Shown here: positions 26,346 to 34,905 of the stretch, piece after piece
Layout of the letters: each line of letters begins with the position of its first letter
Position numbering within the stretch: position 1 is the first letter of the stretch
Source of the DNA: RGIG3178 sp942492795
Lineage (GTDB): Bacteria > Bacillota > Clostridia > Christensenellales > QAND01
DNA length: 64,000 nt
Assembly: GCA_942492795.1 (NCBI GenBank)
Contig: OW818639.1
Location: 1,364,001 to 1,428,000, forward strand
Reading direction: 5' to 3'
Position numbers and translations under genes: made by a program
Notes under the pieces: model-generated
Told to the model about the DNA's origin: nothing
What the model saw: only the letters and a program-made list of their open reading frames with translations
Databases searched by the model: none

Positions 26346-26486
26346 ATCATACGTTATACCGATGAGAGTCACTTTATTCTTTCATATAATGAAGAAGAAA
26401 TCAAGAAGCAAAACACGCTGAGTCTGAGAACAGAAAACATCCGGCATGTCATTGTAAACCATGCCCCAAAGAAGGATAGGAGGTGA
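26346..26486 (+). pseudogene. C-terminal fragment of a phage-like gene
   Basis: An open frame of 47 codons after a stop at 26343, with no start codon, ends at the TGA inside AGGAGGTGA. It reads ...SLRTENIRHVIVNHAPKKD. The following small gene's ribosome-binding site overlaps its stop, as in a phage operon, suggesting the 5' part of this gene was lost. Confidence 0.4.
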
Positions 26487-26492
26487 ATTCAA

Positions 26493-26666
26493 ATAGATCG
26501 TAAGAGACAAAGAGAAAATAGAAAAAAGAAGGAGCAAGTGCTCGCTCAATTGCGAAGAGACGATAACTTTGGTAAATACAACAAATATGGTTTTAAGGAT
26601 CTCACACCATATAATGTAGATCGATTAATGTCTGGTGGGAGTATAAAAGAAATCGCATTGAAATGA
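26493..26666 (+). CDS. Small phage-type protein with ATA start or mutated start
   Basis: A 57-codon frame beginning at ATA 26493 with AGGAGG exactly 9 bases upstream. It encodes a basic, helical protein (DRKRQRENRKKKEQVLAQLR, then YGFKDLTPYNVDRLMS). There is no ATG, GTG or TTG in the right place, so either ATA is used as a rare start or an ATG has mutated and the gene is dying. Function unknown; similar short proteins occur in clostridial prophages. Confidence 0.45.
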   Translation: MDRKRQRENRKKKEQVLAQLRRDDNFGKYNKYGFKDLTPYNVDRLMSGGSIKEIALK

Positions 26667-26752
26667 AGAGGCGACGGAGTGCTTAGTTCTTTCTATGGAG
26701 GAGAACTCCTAAATATTCTACTTTGGCACGACAATAAAGGAGATGAATATAT

Positions 26753-28153
26753 TTGACAGGAGACCATTCTGATATGGGAAACGAGCGGCTGTTTGTCGAT
26801 CTGAATAGAGACAAGTTGTCCCATAACGGCGCATGGGGATGGACGGCATGGAACGGGAGCTCTTGGGTAAAGGGCGCGGACTGGCTGGCAATGAAAGCAG
26901 CCAAAGATACGGCAGATAAACTGTTGGAGATCGCACACGAGCAATTGGACGTGGCCAGCAAGATCGATGGTGAGGCGGGGCGTCAGTTTCAAAGGCAAGC
27001 TATGAGTATATACAACCACGCATGCAAGTCAAGGCAGGAGCAAAGGCTGCATGCGATATTAAGCCTGGCACGGTCATCCCTGCATGAAGAAGCGAATGCC
27101 TTTGATTTCAATCCGTTCGATCTAAACACGCCTGCGGGGATCGTTGATTTGAAGACAGGGATTGCGCGAAAGCATGATCCGAAAGCCAAATGCACCATGA
27201 TCACAGCCGTAGCGCCCGGTATCGTACCGACACCCATGTTTGCTACATTATTGCATACCATCGCATGTGAGGCTGAAGAGCTTATTCACTACCTCCAGCA
27301 GATAGCCGGCATGGCAGCTATTGGAAAAGCGTTTGTTGAAGGGCTGGTTATCTGTTATGGAAAAGGGCGAAACGGGAAAAGCACCTTTCTTAATCTTCTA
27401 GCCCGTGTGTTGGGCGACTATGCATGCAGTATATCTCCGGAGATCTTGATGGCACAACGATTCGGGCAACAACCTCAAGGAATGGCAGCGGTAAGGGGAA
27501 AGCGATTGGTCATATCCCAAGAGACTGAGGAAGGCAAGAGGCTGTCGATCTCTGCTGTAAAGCAGCTTTCCTCAACAGACAAAATCGTCGCAAAACGGTT
27601 ATACAGGGATCCGGAAGAGTTCATACCAACCCACACACTCATTCTGGCTACGAACTTTCTGCCCAAGGTTAGCAGTTTAGATACCGGGACATGGCGGCGA
27701 TTGATTGTAGTGCCATTCCTAAATACCATCCCGGATTCGGAAGTTCAGCCGGATTTCCTTGACATGCTCTATGCATCGGAAGCACCGGCAGTGCTGCAAT
27801 GGATCATTGACGGTGCGGTGCGGTTTGTTCAGAACAACTACAGGCTTGATGTACCGGAGATCGTTCGGAATGCGTCCGAACAGTATGCCATCGCAGAAAA
27901 CTGGTTACTGAACTTTATAGCGGAATGCTGTGAGACAGGACCGGGATATCGGGAGCAGGGAGGACGACTGTACGAGGCATACAGGGCTTGGGCACAAAGT
28001 AATGGGGATATCATCCGTACATCGATGGATGTTGCGGCCGCGCTAGAAATGGCGGGATATACCAAGATAAGAACACGGAAGGGATCAGAGTGGCAGGCAA
28101 TCCGTATTCTGCCTCGAATCGATCTAAAGAAGGCTTACTGTGACAGCTCGTGA
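26753..28153 (+). CDS. D5/P4-family phage helicase, primase part missing
   Basis: Superfamily III-like helicase/DNA primase family protein (D5_N plus helicase) that opens phage or plasmid origins. The 466-aa product has the D5 N-terminal region (residues 1-150), Walker A CYGKGRNGKSTFLNLLARVL (about 202-221), Walker B-like RLVISQETEEG, and the sensor LATNFLPKVSSLDTGTWRR. Complete relatives are near 800 aa with an N-terminal primase; here that part is absent and only degenerate sequence lies upstream. The TTG at 26753 follows AAAGGAGATG; ATG 26774 is an alternative start. Confidence 0.82.
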   Translation: MTGDHSDMGNERLFVDLNRDKLSHNGAWGWTAWNGSSWVKGADWLAMKAAKDTADKLLEIAHEQLDVASKIDGEAGRQFQRQAMSIYNHACKSRQEQRLHAILSLARSSLHEEANAFDFNPFDLNTPAGIVDLKTGIARKHDPKAKCTMITAVAPGIVPTPMFATLLHTIACEAEELIHYLQQIAGMAAIGKAFVEGLVICYGKGRNGKSTFLNLLARVLGDYACSISPEILMAQRFGQQPQGMAAVRGKRLVISQETEEGKRLSISAVKQLSSTDKIVAKRLYRDPEEFIPTHTLILATNFLPKVSSLDTGTWRRLIVVPFLNTIPDSEVQPDFLDMLYASEAPAVLQWIIDGAVRFVQNNYRLDVPEIVRNASEQYAIAENWLLNFIAECCETGPGYREQGGRLYEAYRAWAQSNGDIIRTSMDVAAALEMAGYTKIRTRKGSEWQAIRILPRIDLKKAYCDSS

Positions 28154-28360
28154 CAGCTATATACATAAACTCTCTTACGCGTAGGCGTATACAAGGAAAG
28201 TTATGGTTGCAGCTGCAACAGCTGCAACAGAATGTATGGGGCAGAAGAAATTGTGCTGAAACATGATGCATTGAATCCAATATGCAATGTCAATATACGA
28301 AGGAAACAGAACCAAATGACCATGTGGACCAAAAAAAAACGAAAAGGAGAAGGAAGAGAA

Positions 28361-28696
28361 TTGTACTATCTAAACGTTGTAAAACTGCGCTTTGACATCT
28401 TCAAAGCAGGAAATTACCAGGCACATAAACTCCGGGAAGACACCACAATCTATACGTTTACGAACAACGACGTGATGGCAGTTTTGAGCACCTGTAATGA
28501 GTCCATTATTAAAGGGATTGAAAGAGGATTTAAACAAAACGATATGTATTTTGACATTACTGTCCCGGGAAGTCCACATATGGAGTATATGATGCCTTAT
28601 ATAGTGGCGACTTCGCTCGCAGAACTTATTCTGAAGAGAAGTAACATCAATGCGATACGGACAACCAGTGGAGAGATTGAAGGAGGAAAGGTTTGA
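28361..28696 (+). CDS. Small phage protein, unknown function
   Basis: About 111 aa from TTG 28361, chosen because GGAGAAGG lies 7-10 bases upstream. Longer forms from ATG 28316 or 28232 add low-complexity basic residues. The sequence runs LYYLNVVKLRFDIFKAGNYQ and later NDMYFDITVPGSPHMEYMM. No named family. It overlaps the next gene by 4 bases (TTGA) and sits between the helicase and methyltransferase genes in a phage-like operon. Confidence 0.55.
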   Translation: MYYLNVVKLRFDIFKAGNYQAHKLREDTTIYTFTNNDVMAVLSTCNESIIKGIERGFKQNDMYFDITVPGSPHMEYMMPYIVATSLAELILKRSNINAIRTTSGEIEGGKV

Positions 28697-28980
28697 ATTT
28701 GATAAAGTGCGAACGTGAAACGATCATCCGGTTCGATGAGGAGTACCAGGGAGCAACTGTGTACACATGCAACAGGAAACTCCAGAACAAGCTCGATGCA
28801 ATCTGTAAGGAAAACACGACGTTTGTTGTAGTCAGACAGGATGAATACAGCAAGCTGTATGAAATACCCAAGCGATGCATATCAATCCGAAAACCAACGA
28901 TAATCATCGATGTAAATCGGGTAGAAATGGCATCCAGAGCAAGGAGGATGGTGGAGCAAAGAAAAGAACGTCAGGTATAA
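28693..28980 (+). CDS. Small conserved prophage protein
   Basis: A 95-aa protein starting at TTG 28693 with AGGAGGAAAGG just upstream and overlapping the previous stop. The opening CERETIIRFDEEYQGATVYT and the segment NRKLQNKLDAICKEN match the pattern of a short protein commonly found between replication and packaging genes of clostridial prophages. Function is not known. Confidence 0.65.
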   Translation: MNLIKCERETIIRFDEEYQGATVYTCNRKLQNKLDAICKENTTFVVVRQDEYSKLYEIPKRCISIRKPTIIIDVNRVEMASRARRMVEQRKERQV

Positions 28981-29363
28981 AGAATCATTGATCATCGAGC
29001 ACCAATGAGCGCCAAGGAAGGCGTTCTATTTATTTCATCGGAAAGGAGAGAAACCAGAAGAAGGCAGCCGTGTCTTCAGTGAGATGAAACTTGATGTGGG
29101 AGATCACAGGTAGAAAGGGCATCGGCAACTGAAGGTCTCTGTGTCAACACAAAGAAGGAATGAAATATGTAAAGGATAGTGCAGGTATCTGAGCAAGACC
29201 CCCCCAGGGGCAACTATATACTCACAACCGCACATAACGAAACGGAACGCCTTCTTCGCGCGAGTGTTTCGATTTTTGGAACAAAAAAACGGGCAACACA
29301 GAAAACACGAAAAAGTAACAGTAGGACTGCGATTATGGCAATATTTGAGGAGGATATTCTGAA
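28981..29363 (+). other. Phage intergenic region
   Basis: About 380 bases. Contains a small hairpin (CGCC-AAGGA-AGGCG at about 29,010-29,025, then TTCTATTTATTT) that may be a terminator, and CCCCCCCAGGGG near 29,200. A 64-codon open frame at 29,179-29,373 has no ribosome-binding site and low-quality sequence; I do not call it. Confidence 0.4.
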
Positions 29364-30680
29364 TTGGAAGTAAAAAATGTACCTATTTCACGCTTGAAAC
29401 CATATGAAAATAACCCAAGAAAGAACGAAAAAGCGGTAGATAAAGTGGTTGAAAGCATAAGGGCTTTCGGGTTCAAACAACCGCTCGTCGCGGATAGAAA
29501 CGGTGTGATCATCGTTGGGCACACACGGTATAAGGCAGCACTCAAGCTGGGATTGACGGAAGTACCGGTGTTGTACGCGATTGATCTGACCGACGAACAG
29601 ACAAAAGCATACCGGCTTGCGGACAACAAGACAGCCGAGTTCGCCGAGTGGGATTCCGAACTGCTCGGTATCGAACTCGAAACACTTGCCCTGGAATCGT
29701 TCGATATGACGCGATTCGGGTTTGATGAACCGGAACACGAAATTGCGGATGACGACTTTGACGTCGATGCTGCCGTACCGGATGAACCCGTCAGCCAGCG
29801 CGGAGATATCTGGCATCTGGGCAATCATCGTCTTATGTGCGGGGACAGCACAGTTATGGAGGATGTGCAAACACTGATGGATGGATTCAGAGCAGCGTTC
29901 GTCTTCACCGATCCACCGTGGAACGTGGACTATGGAGCAGACGATAAGCATCCTAGCTGGAAGGCGAGACAGATAATGAACGACAAGATGAGCACCGAAG
30001 ACTTCGGCGCTTTTTTAATGCGGGCGTTTACCTGCATGCGGGATGTATCCGAGGAAGGTTGCATGACCTATGTAGTGATGAGCGGTCAGGAATGGGGAAA
30101 CCTCATGCAGGTAATGGACAATCTTGGCTATCACTGGTCAAGCACAATCATCTGGGTAAAGGACAGTTTGGTGCTATCACGAAAGGACTACCACACACAA
30201 CACGAACCGATCTGGTACGGATGGCTTAACGGCTCAAGACTGTGTCCGCTCACTGATCGAAAACAGAGTGATGTATGGGAGTTCCAACGACCGAAGGTAT
30301 CCATAGAACACCCGACGATGAAGCCGATCCCGTTGGTCGCGAGAGCCATTGCCAACAGCTCCCAATCACACGATAACATCCTGGACCTGTTCGGCGGCAG
30401 CGGTACCACGCTGATCGCGGCAGAACAAACAGACCGAAATTGCTTCATGATGGAGCTTGATCCCAAGTACTGCGACGTGATCGTAAAGCGGTATGCCAAG
30501 TACAAGAATAGCTATGACGATGTGTATCTTGAGCGATCGGGCCAACTGGTCGATTACACAGAGACAGGTATTATGGTAGCTTTAGGTGATGTGCCGGTTT
30601 CATTCAGCGACGGTCTTGAAGCAGCATACCAAGAGGAGGAGATGACATGGGCGGACGAAAACCACATCCGTATTCGATGA
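29364..30680 (+). CDS. ParB-domain DNA methyltransferase (phage DNA modification)
   Basis: A 438-aa two-domain protein. Residues 1-100 form a ParB/sulfiredoxin-like nuclease-fold domain (ISRLKPYENNPRKNEKAV, VGHTRYKAALKLG). Residues from about 160 form an N6-adenine/N4-cytosine methyltransferase with motif IV TDPPWNVDYG (about 182-191) placed before motif I DLFGGSGTTLIAAE (about 340-353), so a beta-type order. Such proteins protect phage genomes from host restriction and are usually found next to the terminase. The TTG at 29364 follows GAGGAGG. It overlaps the terminase gene. Confidence 0.88.
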   Translation: MEVKNVPISRLKPYENNPRKNEKAVDKVVESIRAFGFKQPLVADRNGVIIVGHTRYKAALKLGLTEVPVLYAIDLTDEQTKAYRLADNKTAEFAEWDSELLGIELETLALESFDMTRFGFDEPEHEIADDDFDVDAAVPDEPVSQRGDIWHLGNHRLMCGDSTVMEDVQTLMDGFRAAFVFTDPPWNVDYGADDKHPSWKARQIMNDKMSTEDFGAFLMRAFTCMRDVSEEGCMTYVVMSGQEWGNLMQVMDNLGYHWSSTIIWVKDSLVLSRKDYHTQHEPIWYGWLNGSRLCPLTDRKQSDVWEFQRPKVSIEHPTMKPIPLVARAIANSSQSHDNILDLFGGSGTTLIAAEQTDRNCFMMELDPKYCDVIVKRYAKYKNSYDDVYLERSGQLVDYTETGIMVALGDVPVSFSDGLEAAYQEEEMTWADENHIRIR

Positions 30681-31270
30681 TGGCGGAGAACAACGATCAG
30701 AATCATCTGACCAAACGAGATTTACGGGAGAGGAAAAAGAACGAGCCGACAATAGAGTCTCGCTTTTTAAAGTGCCCGGCGCATCTCAGCCCGGAGGCTA
30801 AGAAAGAATGGCGGCGGATCGTGAAACTGTATGATGAGCTCAACGTGCCCATTCTGACCGATCTCGATACGAACGCGCTCGAGGTGTATTGCGAATCGTT
30901 TACGACGTACAAAAAGGCGATCGCGAGGGTACGGGAGACATCGGAGGTGTATGTCAACAAATCTGATCAGAATAAACCGAAGAAGAATCCCTGGCTGACA
31001 GTGGCCAACGAAGCCGCGTTGCAGATGAAGAAGTATGGGGATGTACTTCTGCTGGATCCTGTATCCAGAGCCAGGGCAGGAATGGTGAAGAAGAACCCCA
31101 AAGACATGTCACCAATGCAACACCATCTAATGGAGCTTGAAAAGCGAAGAAAAGAAGAAGAGATCCAGCGACGTGTTCAAATTGAACTGGAACGCATCCG
31201 CAGAGAGGAGGAGAGAAAAGCTGCCAGAGAAAATTCAAACCCGGATGCAGTCGAAACGGGCGTTAATTGA
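30647..31270 (+). CDS. P27 family phage terminase small subunit
   Basis: DNA-recognition subunit of the packaging terminase. The 207-aa protein has the P27-like core CPAHLSPEAKKEWRRIVK, LNVPILTDLDTNALEVYCES and NPWLTVANEAALQMKKYGD, then a long charged helical tail (EKRRKEEEIQRRVQIELER). AGGAGGAG precedes the ATG, which overlaps the methyltransferase by 34 bases. No large terminase subunit follows, so it is an orphan remnant. Confidence 0.8.
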   Translation: MGGRKPHPYSMMAENNDQNHLTKRDLRERKKNEPTIESRFLKCPAHLSPEAKKEWRRIVKLYDELNVPILTDLDTNALEVYCESFTTYKKAIARVRETSEVYVNKSDQNKPKKNPWLTVANEAALQMKKYGDVLLLDPVSRARAGMVKKNPKDMSPMQHHLMELEKRRKEEEIQRRVQIELERIRREEERKAARENSNPDAVETGVN

Positions 31271-31337
31271 CTTGATGTTGTGGCATTACAGAGTTAACAT
31301 GCGACATGACAAAACCACACTTTTGAGGCTTGGATAG

Positions 31338-31514
31338 ATGGATGAGCTTCGAGTGGTAAGGGTCAGCGTGTCAAGAGACGCGTTGAAAGGATGTACATAT
31401 GACCCAGAATGTGTTGTGTTGGAGGGAAAGGATGAGAGGCCGTGTATGAAGGTTCTAAACGAGGTGCTGAATCGGCAATTGAAAGAGGTGATCTGCAGAC
31501 ATGAATCTTCGTAG
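31338..31514 (+). CDS. Small protein coupled to the serine recombinase
   Basis: A 58-aa frame from ATG 31338 with GAGG 9 bases upstream, beginning MDELRVVRVSVSRDALKGCT and containing four cysteines. Its last 14 bases overlap the recombinase start, so translation is probably coupled. It could be an accessory or directionality factor; no family recognised. Confidence 0.5.
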   Translation: MDELRVVRVSVSRDALKGCTYDPECVVLEGKDERPCMKVLNEVLNRQLKEVICRHESS

Positions 31515-33090
31515 AGCGGTAGCGTACTGCCGGTTCAGTTCGGATAACCAGCGACAGGAAAGCGTTATGGCACAAGAACGGGCGATACGGGAGTACTGTG
31601 AGCGAAATAGTTTTGTGCTGATAAGAACGTATGCCGATGAAGCCATGACAGGTACGAACGACAAACGGGAACGCTTCTTGCAGATGATTGAAGACAGCAA
31701 GACGTGTGAGTTTGACAGCGTGATCGTTCATAAGTTGGACAGGTTCAGCAGGGACAGGTATGATACGGCATTCTACAAGAGAGAGCTGCGGAAGAACAAC
31801 GTGGCTCTCTTCTCTGTATTGGAGAACATCGACGGAAGCCCTGAGAGCATCATCCTTGAGAGCGTCATAACTGGTATGGCTGAGTACTACAGCAAGAACC
31901 TTGCCCGTGAAGTGATGAAGGGGATGCGGGAATCGGCTTACCAGTGTCTGCATGTCGGGGGCAAGCCCCCATTCGGGTACAGGGTCAACCCTGAGACCAG
32001 AAAGTATGAGATAGAGGAACATGAAGCTGAAGGCGTACGGCTCATCTTCTCATCCGTGCTTGAAGGGAAGGGATACGATCAAATCATCCGGGAACTTAAC
32101 GCACGAGGGTTTAGGACTAAAAACGGGAAAACATTCGGGAAGAACTCGATCCACGAGATCCTGCGGAATGAAAAGTACCGGGGCGTTTACGTTTTCAACA
32201 AGAAAGTTTCCAAGGACATCAGCGGGATGAGGAACAATCACCTTAATAAGCCTGCCGATGAGATCATCCGCATCGAGGGCGGAATGCCAAGGATCGTTGA
32301 CGACAAGACATTTGAAACAGCGGCTTCGATCATCTCAGGACGCAAGAGAACCGAAAAGAACGGACAGGCAAGGGAAACGTACCTGTTGTCCGGGAAGATC
32401 TTCTGCGGCGAATGCGGTCAGGCGTTTGGCGGTGCACGGAAGTTCTCGGGGCGAAACAAAACGCTCTATGTGACCTACCGATGTTTCAACCGCGACAGAA
32501 CTGCCGAAGTAGCGTGTAAGAACAAGGAGATAAGCAGGGATAGGATAGAGAAGTTCGTTCTCAATGAACTGGTCGACAAGGTGTTCAACGAGTCTGTATA
32601 CAAGCAATGGCTGAAGGAATACGAGAAGGACAAAGAAAAGCAGGCTCAGGATGGAGGCGGGAAGCTCAAAGAATTGGAGCATACCCTCGTCATGATTGAC
32701 GGGCAGATAGATAACATGTTGAGTGCGATATCCCGAAGCCCAAATACGAGCAAAGCGATGCTGGAACGGTTGAGCGAGCTTGAGGTTAAGCGAAGAACTG
32801 TCGAAGATGAACTGCAGCAGAATCGAAATATGAGTCAGATTGTTGACGTCGCGGAAGAGGATATGCGACGGGCATATGATAGGGCAAGGGAGATGCTTAA
32901 AAACGGGACGCTGCCCGAGATCCGGCAGGTGATCAATCTGTATGTCGAGAAGGTCATTGTTTACAGGGAGCACATGGAGGTTTACTACCATGTGCTCCCT
33001 GTATTTGCGTTTATAAACAGAAGTGCAATACAGAGTAGAGAAATTAGTATTGAAACTCTAATAATGGTCTGTGACAACATAAACAGATGA
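31501..33090 (+). CDS. Large serine recombinase
   Basis: Site-specific recombinase of the large serine family, as used by phages and transposons for integration. The 529-aa protein has the resolvase domain AVAYCRFSSDNQRQES with catalytic Ser13, KLDRFSRDRYDTAFY, the recombinase domain GGKPPFGYRVNPETRKYEIE, a zinc ribbon (FCGECGQAF ... CNNxxAC region at about 300-340) and a coiled-coil tail. The reading frame is intact. It ends a phage-like operon; its attachment sites are not evident, and ssrA sites are more usual for tyrosine integrases. Confidence 0.92.
   Translation: MNLRRAVAYCRFSSDNQRQESVMAQERAIREYCERNSFVLIRTYADEAMTGTNDKRERFLQMIEDSKTCEFDSVIVHKLDRFSRDRYDTAFYKRELRKNNVALFSVLENIDGSPESIILESVITGMAEYYSKNLAREVMKGMRESAYQCLHVGGKPPFGYRVNPETRKYEIEEHEAEGVRLIFSSVLEGKGYDQIIRELNARGFRTKNGKTFGKNSIHEILRNEKYRGVYVFNKKVSKDISGMRNNHLNKPADEIIRIEGGMPRIVDDKTFETAASIISGRKRTEKNGQARETYLLSGKIFCGECGQAFGGARKFSGRNKTLYVTYRCFNRDRTAEVACKNKEISRDRIEKFVLNELVDKVFNESVYKQWLKEYEKDKEKQAQDGGGKLKELEHTLVMIDGQIDNMLSAISRSPNTSKAMLERLSELEVKRRTVEDELQQNRNMSQIVDVAEEDMRRAYDRAREMLKNGTLPEIRQVINLYVEKVIVYREHMEVYYHVLPVFAFINRSAIQSREISIETLIMVCDNINR
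32963..33002 (+). repeat. Perfect 15-bp inverted repeat inside the recombinase 3' end
   Basis: ACAGGGAGCACATGG (32963-32977) is repeated inverted at 32988-33002 around a 10-base loop. It lies in the coding sequence about 90 bases before the stop. Possible RNA hairpin or recombinase-related site; no T-run. Confidence 0.75.
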
Positions 33091-33240
33091 AATCTGGATA
33101 TTCAAGAAATTGACGGTATAAACAAAGCGGCATCGACTTGAAATCACATTATCCCTTGTTGTATCATCATTGTACTTTGTTTCGACATCAATATCGAGAT
33201 ATAATTGAATTGTTTTCTGTTAAAAGGGCTTTAAGAAGCG

Positions 33241-33738
33241 CTATTTGACATATTCCACGATTGCGATTCGATCACCTTCCAACTCCATATAGTCTTCTGT
33301 CTCGCTTCTCTCAAAGCCGCTCGCTTCGTAGAACCGGCACGCTCGCGCGTTGTCACGTATCACCCATAAATGTGTTCGGACGCAATTCATTTGCGTCAAT
33401 TCGCTCAGCATTAGCGCCATAAGTGCCCTGCCCATTCCTTTTCCCCAGGCATCAGGAAGGACATACAGGGCGATGATTTCGCCCCAATTTTTTTCTTTTT
33501 TATCACGCGACCAGCCAAATATACCCGCACCGACATCGCGTTGTCCGTCGTTGACGATGATGATGGAAAAACTTCGAGTTCGTACCATGTCGCTAAGCCG
33601 CGTTTTCCACCGCTCCGGGCGAACGGTTAGCAACGCTTCGTCGCGGAATATGTTTCGATAGGCAGCCCTCCAACTTACAGCGAAGATTTCGCTTACAGAC
33701 TCGCAATCTTTTGTATCCTGAGCAAAACGTAGGTCCAT
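33241..33738 (-). CDS. GNAT family N-acetyltransferase
   Basis: A 165-aa acetyl-CoA-dependent acyltransferase. The acetyl-CoA loop is seen as YVLPDAWGKGMGRALMALML (Q/RxxGxG/A type, about residues 90-109), followed by WVIRDNARACRFYEASGFER typical of the C-terminal half of the fold. GAGGGATG precedes the ATG. It stands alone on the minus strand, next to the TetR gene in the same direction. Substrate unknown. Confidence 0.9.
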   Translation of the reverse strand: MDLRFAQDTKDCESVSEIFAVSWRAAYRNIFRDEALLTVRPERWKTRLSDMVRTRSFSIIIVNDGQRDVGAGIFGWSRDKKEKNWGEIIALYVLPDAWGKGMGRALMALMLSELTQMNCVRTHLWVIRDNARACRFYEASGFERSETEDYMELEGDRIAIVEYVK

Positions 33739-33833
33739 GTGTACATCCCTCAGCTCTTTTTAATTGATACAAATGCCAAAATGATATTTCAAAGTGGCTT
33801 CTCGCCACCGCTTCTAACAGCATTCGGATTGAC

Positions 33834-34481
33834 CTAAAACGTTGATAAATGTTGCGTTCTAAGCGCTCCTATTAAAAGATCAAAGCTATACGTAAGAAAA
33901 TCACCTTCCCCCAGATCGAGTTTGCTCCACATACTTAACGTGGATACCGTGTATAGCAGGCTGAACGCCGAGAAGAACGCAAAAAACACGGCTTTACCGG
34001 CATCCAGCGAGGGATTGATGCTTTTGTCCAACTGACTTTCTTCCACAAGCCTCATAAAGTACTGCATCCTTATGCCGTCCATGACTTCCAGATCGAGGTA
34101 ATGGGGGCTTTGTTCAACATTGAATCTGTTGGCAGGACTGTAGTTCATAAGACGGAACATGCCGGGATAACTATTATAAAATTCCAAGTATGCCATATTC
34201 CCGAGACGTATCTTTTCAAGAGCATTTAGTCCTTTGCTCATCGCTTCCTCATAAACGGCGAGAAGTTGTTTCGCACCTTTGAGCGTGACAGCGCAGAACA
34301 GATCCTCTTTACTTAAAAAATACTGGTAAAGAGTACGCTTGGTCAATCCTGCATTTTTTGCGACCTCGTCTACCGATGTTTTATCAAATCCATTTTCAAT
34401 AAACAGCCGCTCGGCCCCATCTATAAGAGCGGCCTTTTTCTGCGATTTGTTCTGTTCCCGTTTAGAGACCTTTTGTTCCAT
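33834..34481 (-). CDS. TetR/AcrR family transcriptional regulator
   Basis: A 215-aa repressor. The N-terminal helix-turn-helix is clear: ALIDGAERLFIENGFDKTSV, AKNAGLTKRTLYQYFLSKED. The ligand domain (about 80-215) is unassigned. The second ATG (34481) is preferred because AAGGAG lies 8 bases before it, against 2 for the first ATG. It is divergent from the flavodoxin/microprotein cluster, and two palindromes lie in the shared promoter, so it probably represses that cluster and itself. Confidence 0.88.
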   Translation of the reverse strand: MEQKVSKREQNKSQKKAALIDGAERLFIENGFDKTSVDEVAKNAGLTKRTLYQYFLSKEDLFCAVTLKGAKQLLAVYEEAMSKGLNALEKIRLGNMAYLEFYNSYPGMFRLMNYSPANRFNVEQSPHYLDLEVMDGIRMQYFMRLVEESQLDKSINPSLDAGKAVFFAFFSAFSLLYTVSTLSMWSKLDLGEGDFLTYSFDLLIGALRTQHLSTF

Positions 34482-34524
34482 TTCCATTGCTCCTTCACTG
34501 TTTAAAATATTTTTTAGAAACTTG

Positions 34525-34581
34525 TTGACAAATATGTATACCGTTAGTATACTATTGTCGAAAAGTATACCGACGGTGTAG
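34525..34581 (+). promoter_or_regulatory. Promoter with TetR-type operators for the microprotein-flavodoxin cluster
   Basis: TTGACA at 34525-34530, 17-base spacer, TATACT at 34548-34553. GTATAC-CGTTA-GTATAC at 34536-34552 is a palindrome lying between the -35 and -10 boxes. A second imperfect palindrome, GTATACCG-A-CGGTGTAG, covers 34565-34581. A bound repressor would occlude RNA polymerase. Confidence 0.75.
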
Positions 34582-34654
34582 TAACGCTGATAGCATAACG
34601 TATGCAAAGCCGTCTGTCAATATTTTCAGATTCTAAGTGAAAGGAGAATTTACC

Positions 34655-34825
34655 ATGAACGCAGCGAACAGCGCAAAACCCAAAAAGGAAAAGTCGAAGA
34701 AGTTAAGTGGCTGGATTATCGCCCTCATCGTAGCCGTCGTTATTTTCGCGGCCGGTGGTATATGCTGCTATGCGTTTGGCCCAAAAACGGCTGCCCCGCA
34801 GGCTACCGTCGGAACCGTAAAGTAG
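34655..34825 (+). CDS. Microprotein 1 of the cluster, single membrane helix
   Basis: A 56-aa protein from ATG 34655 with AAAGGAG 9 bases upstream. A lysine-rich N-terminus (KPKKEKSKK) precedes one hydrophobic helix, LSGWIIALIVAVVIFAAGG, ending in a CC pair (ICCYAF) and a short tail. The GWIIAL opening and small-residue/cysteine end match four further microproteins downstream. First gene after the TetR-controlled promoter. Function unknown. Confidence 0.6.
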   Translation: MNAANSAKPKKEKSKKLSGWIIALIVAVVIFAAGGICCYAFGPKTAAPQATVGTVK

Positions 34826-34905
34826 CAAAGCCTGAGTATGTGGGGGCAGGGAAATCCGTTCCCGAAAAAGCAATCCGGCAAAACCGAAAAATTTGGAGGT
34901 CAAAA

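Larger units (their letters stand above)
26346..33090 (+). mobile_element. Prophage remnant with serine recombinase
   Basis: A run of plus-strand genes in prophage order: small proteins, D5-type helicase, small proteins, ParB-domain methyltransferase, P27 terminase small subunit, then a large serine recombinase. Large terminase, portal, capsid, tail and lysis genes are absent. Replication and early packaging genes abut the integrase directly, as after a large deletion. It has a richer base composition than the AT-rich gene at 22-25 kb. Confidence 0.65.

Noticed and set aside
29179..29373. 64-codon frame before the methyltransferase
   Set aside because: No ribosome-binding site, unlike any phage protein I know, and overlaps the methyltransferase start; treated as non-coding.
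31501..33090. Serine recombinase as the integrase of the whole ssrA island
   Set aside because: It lies about 10 kb inside, within a phage gene order, and ssrA targeting is usually by tyrosine recombinases; the link is unproven.
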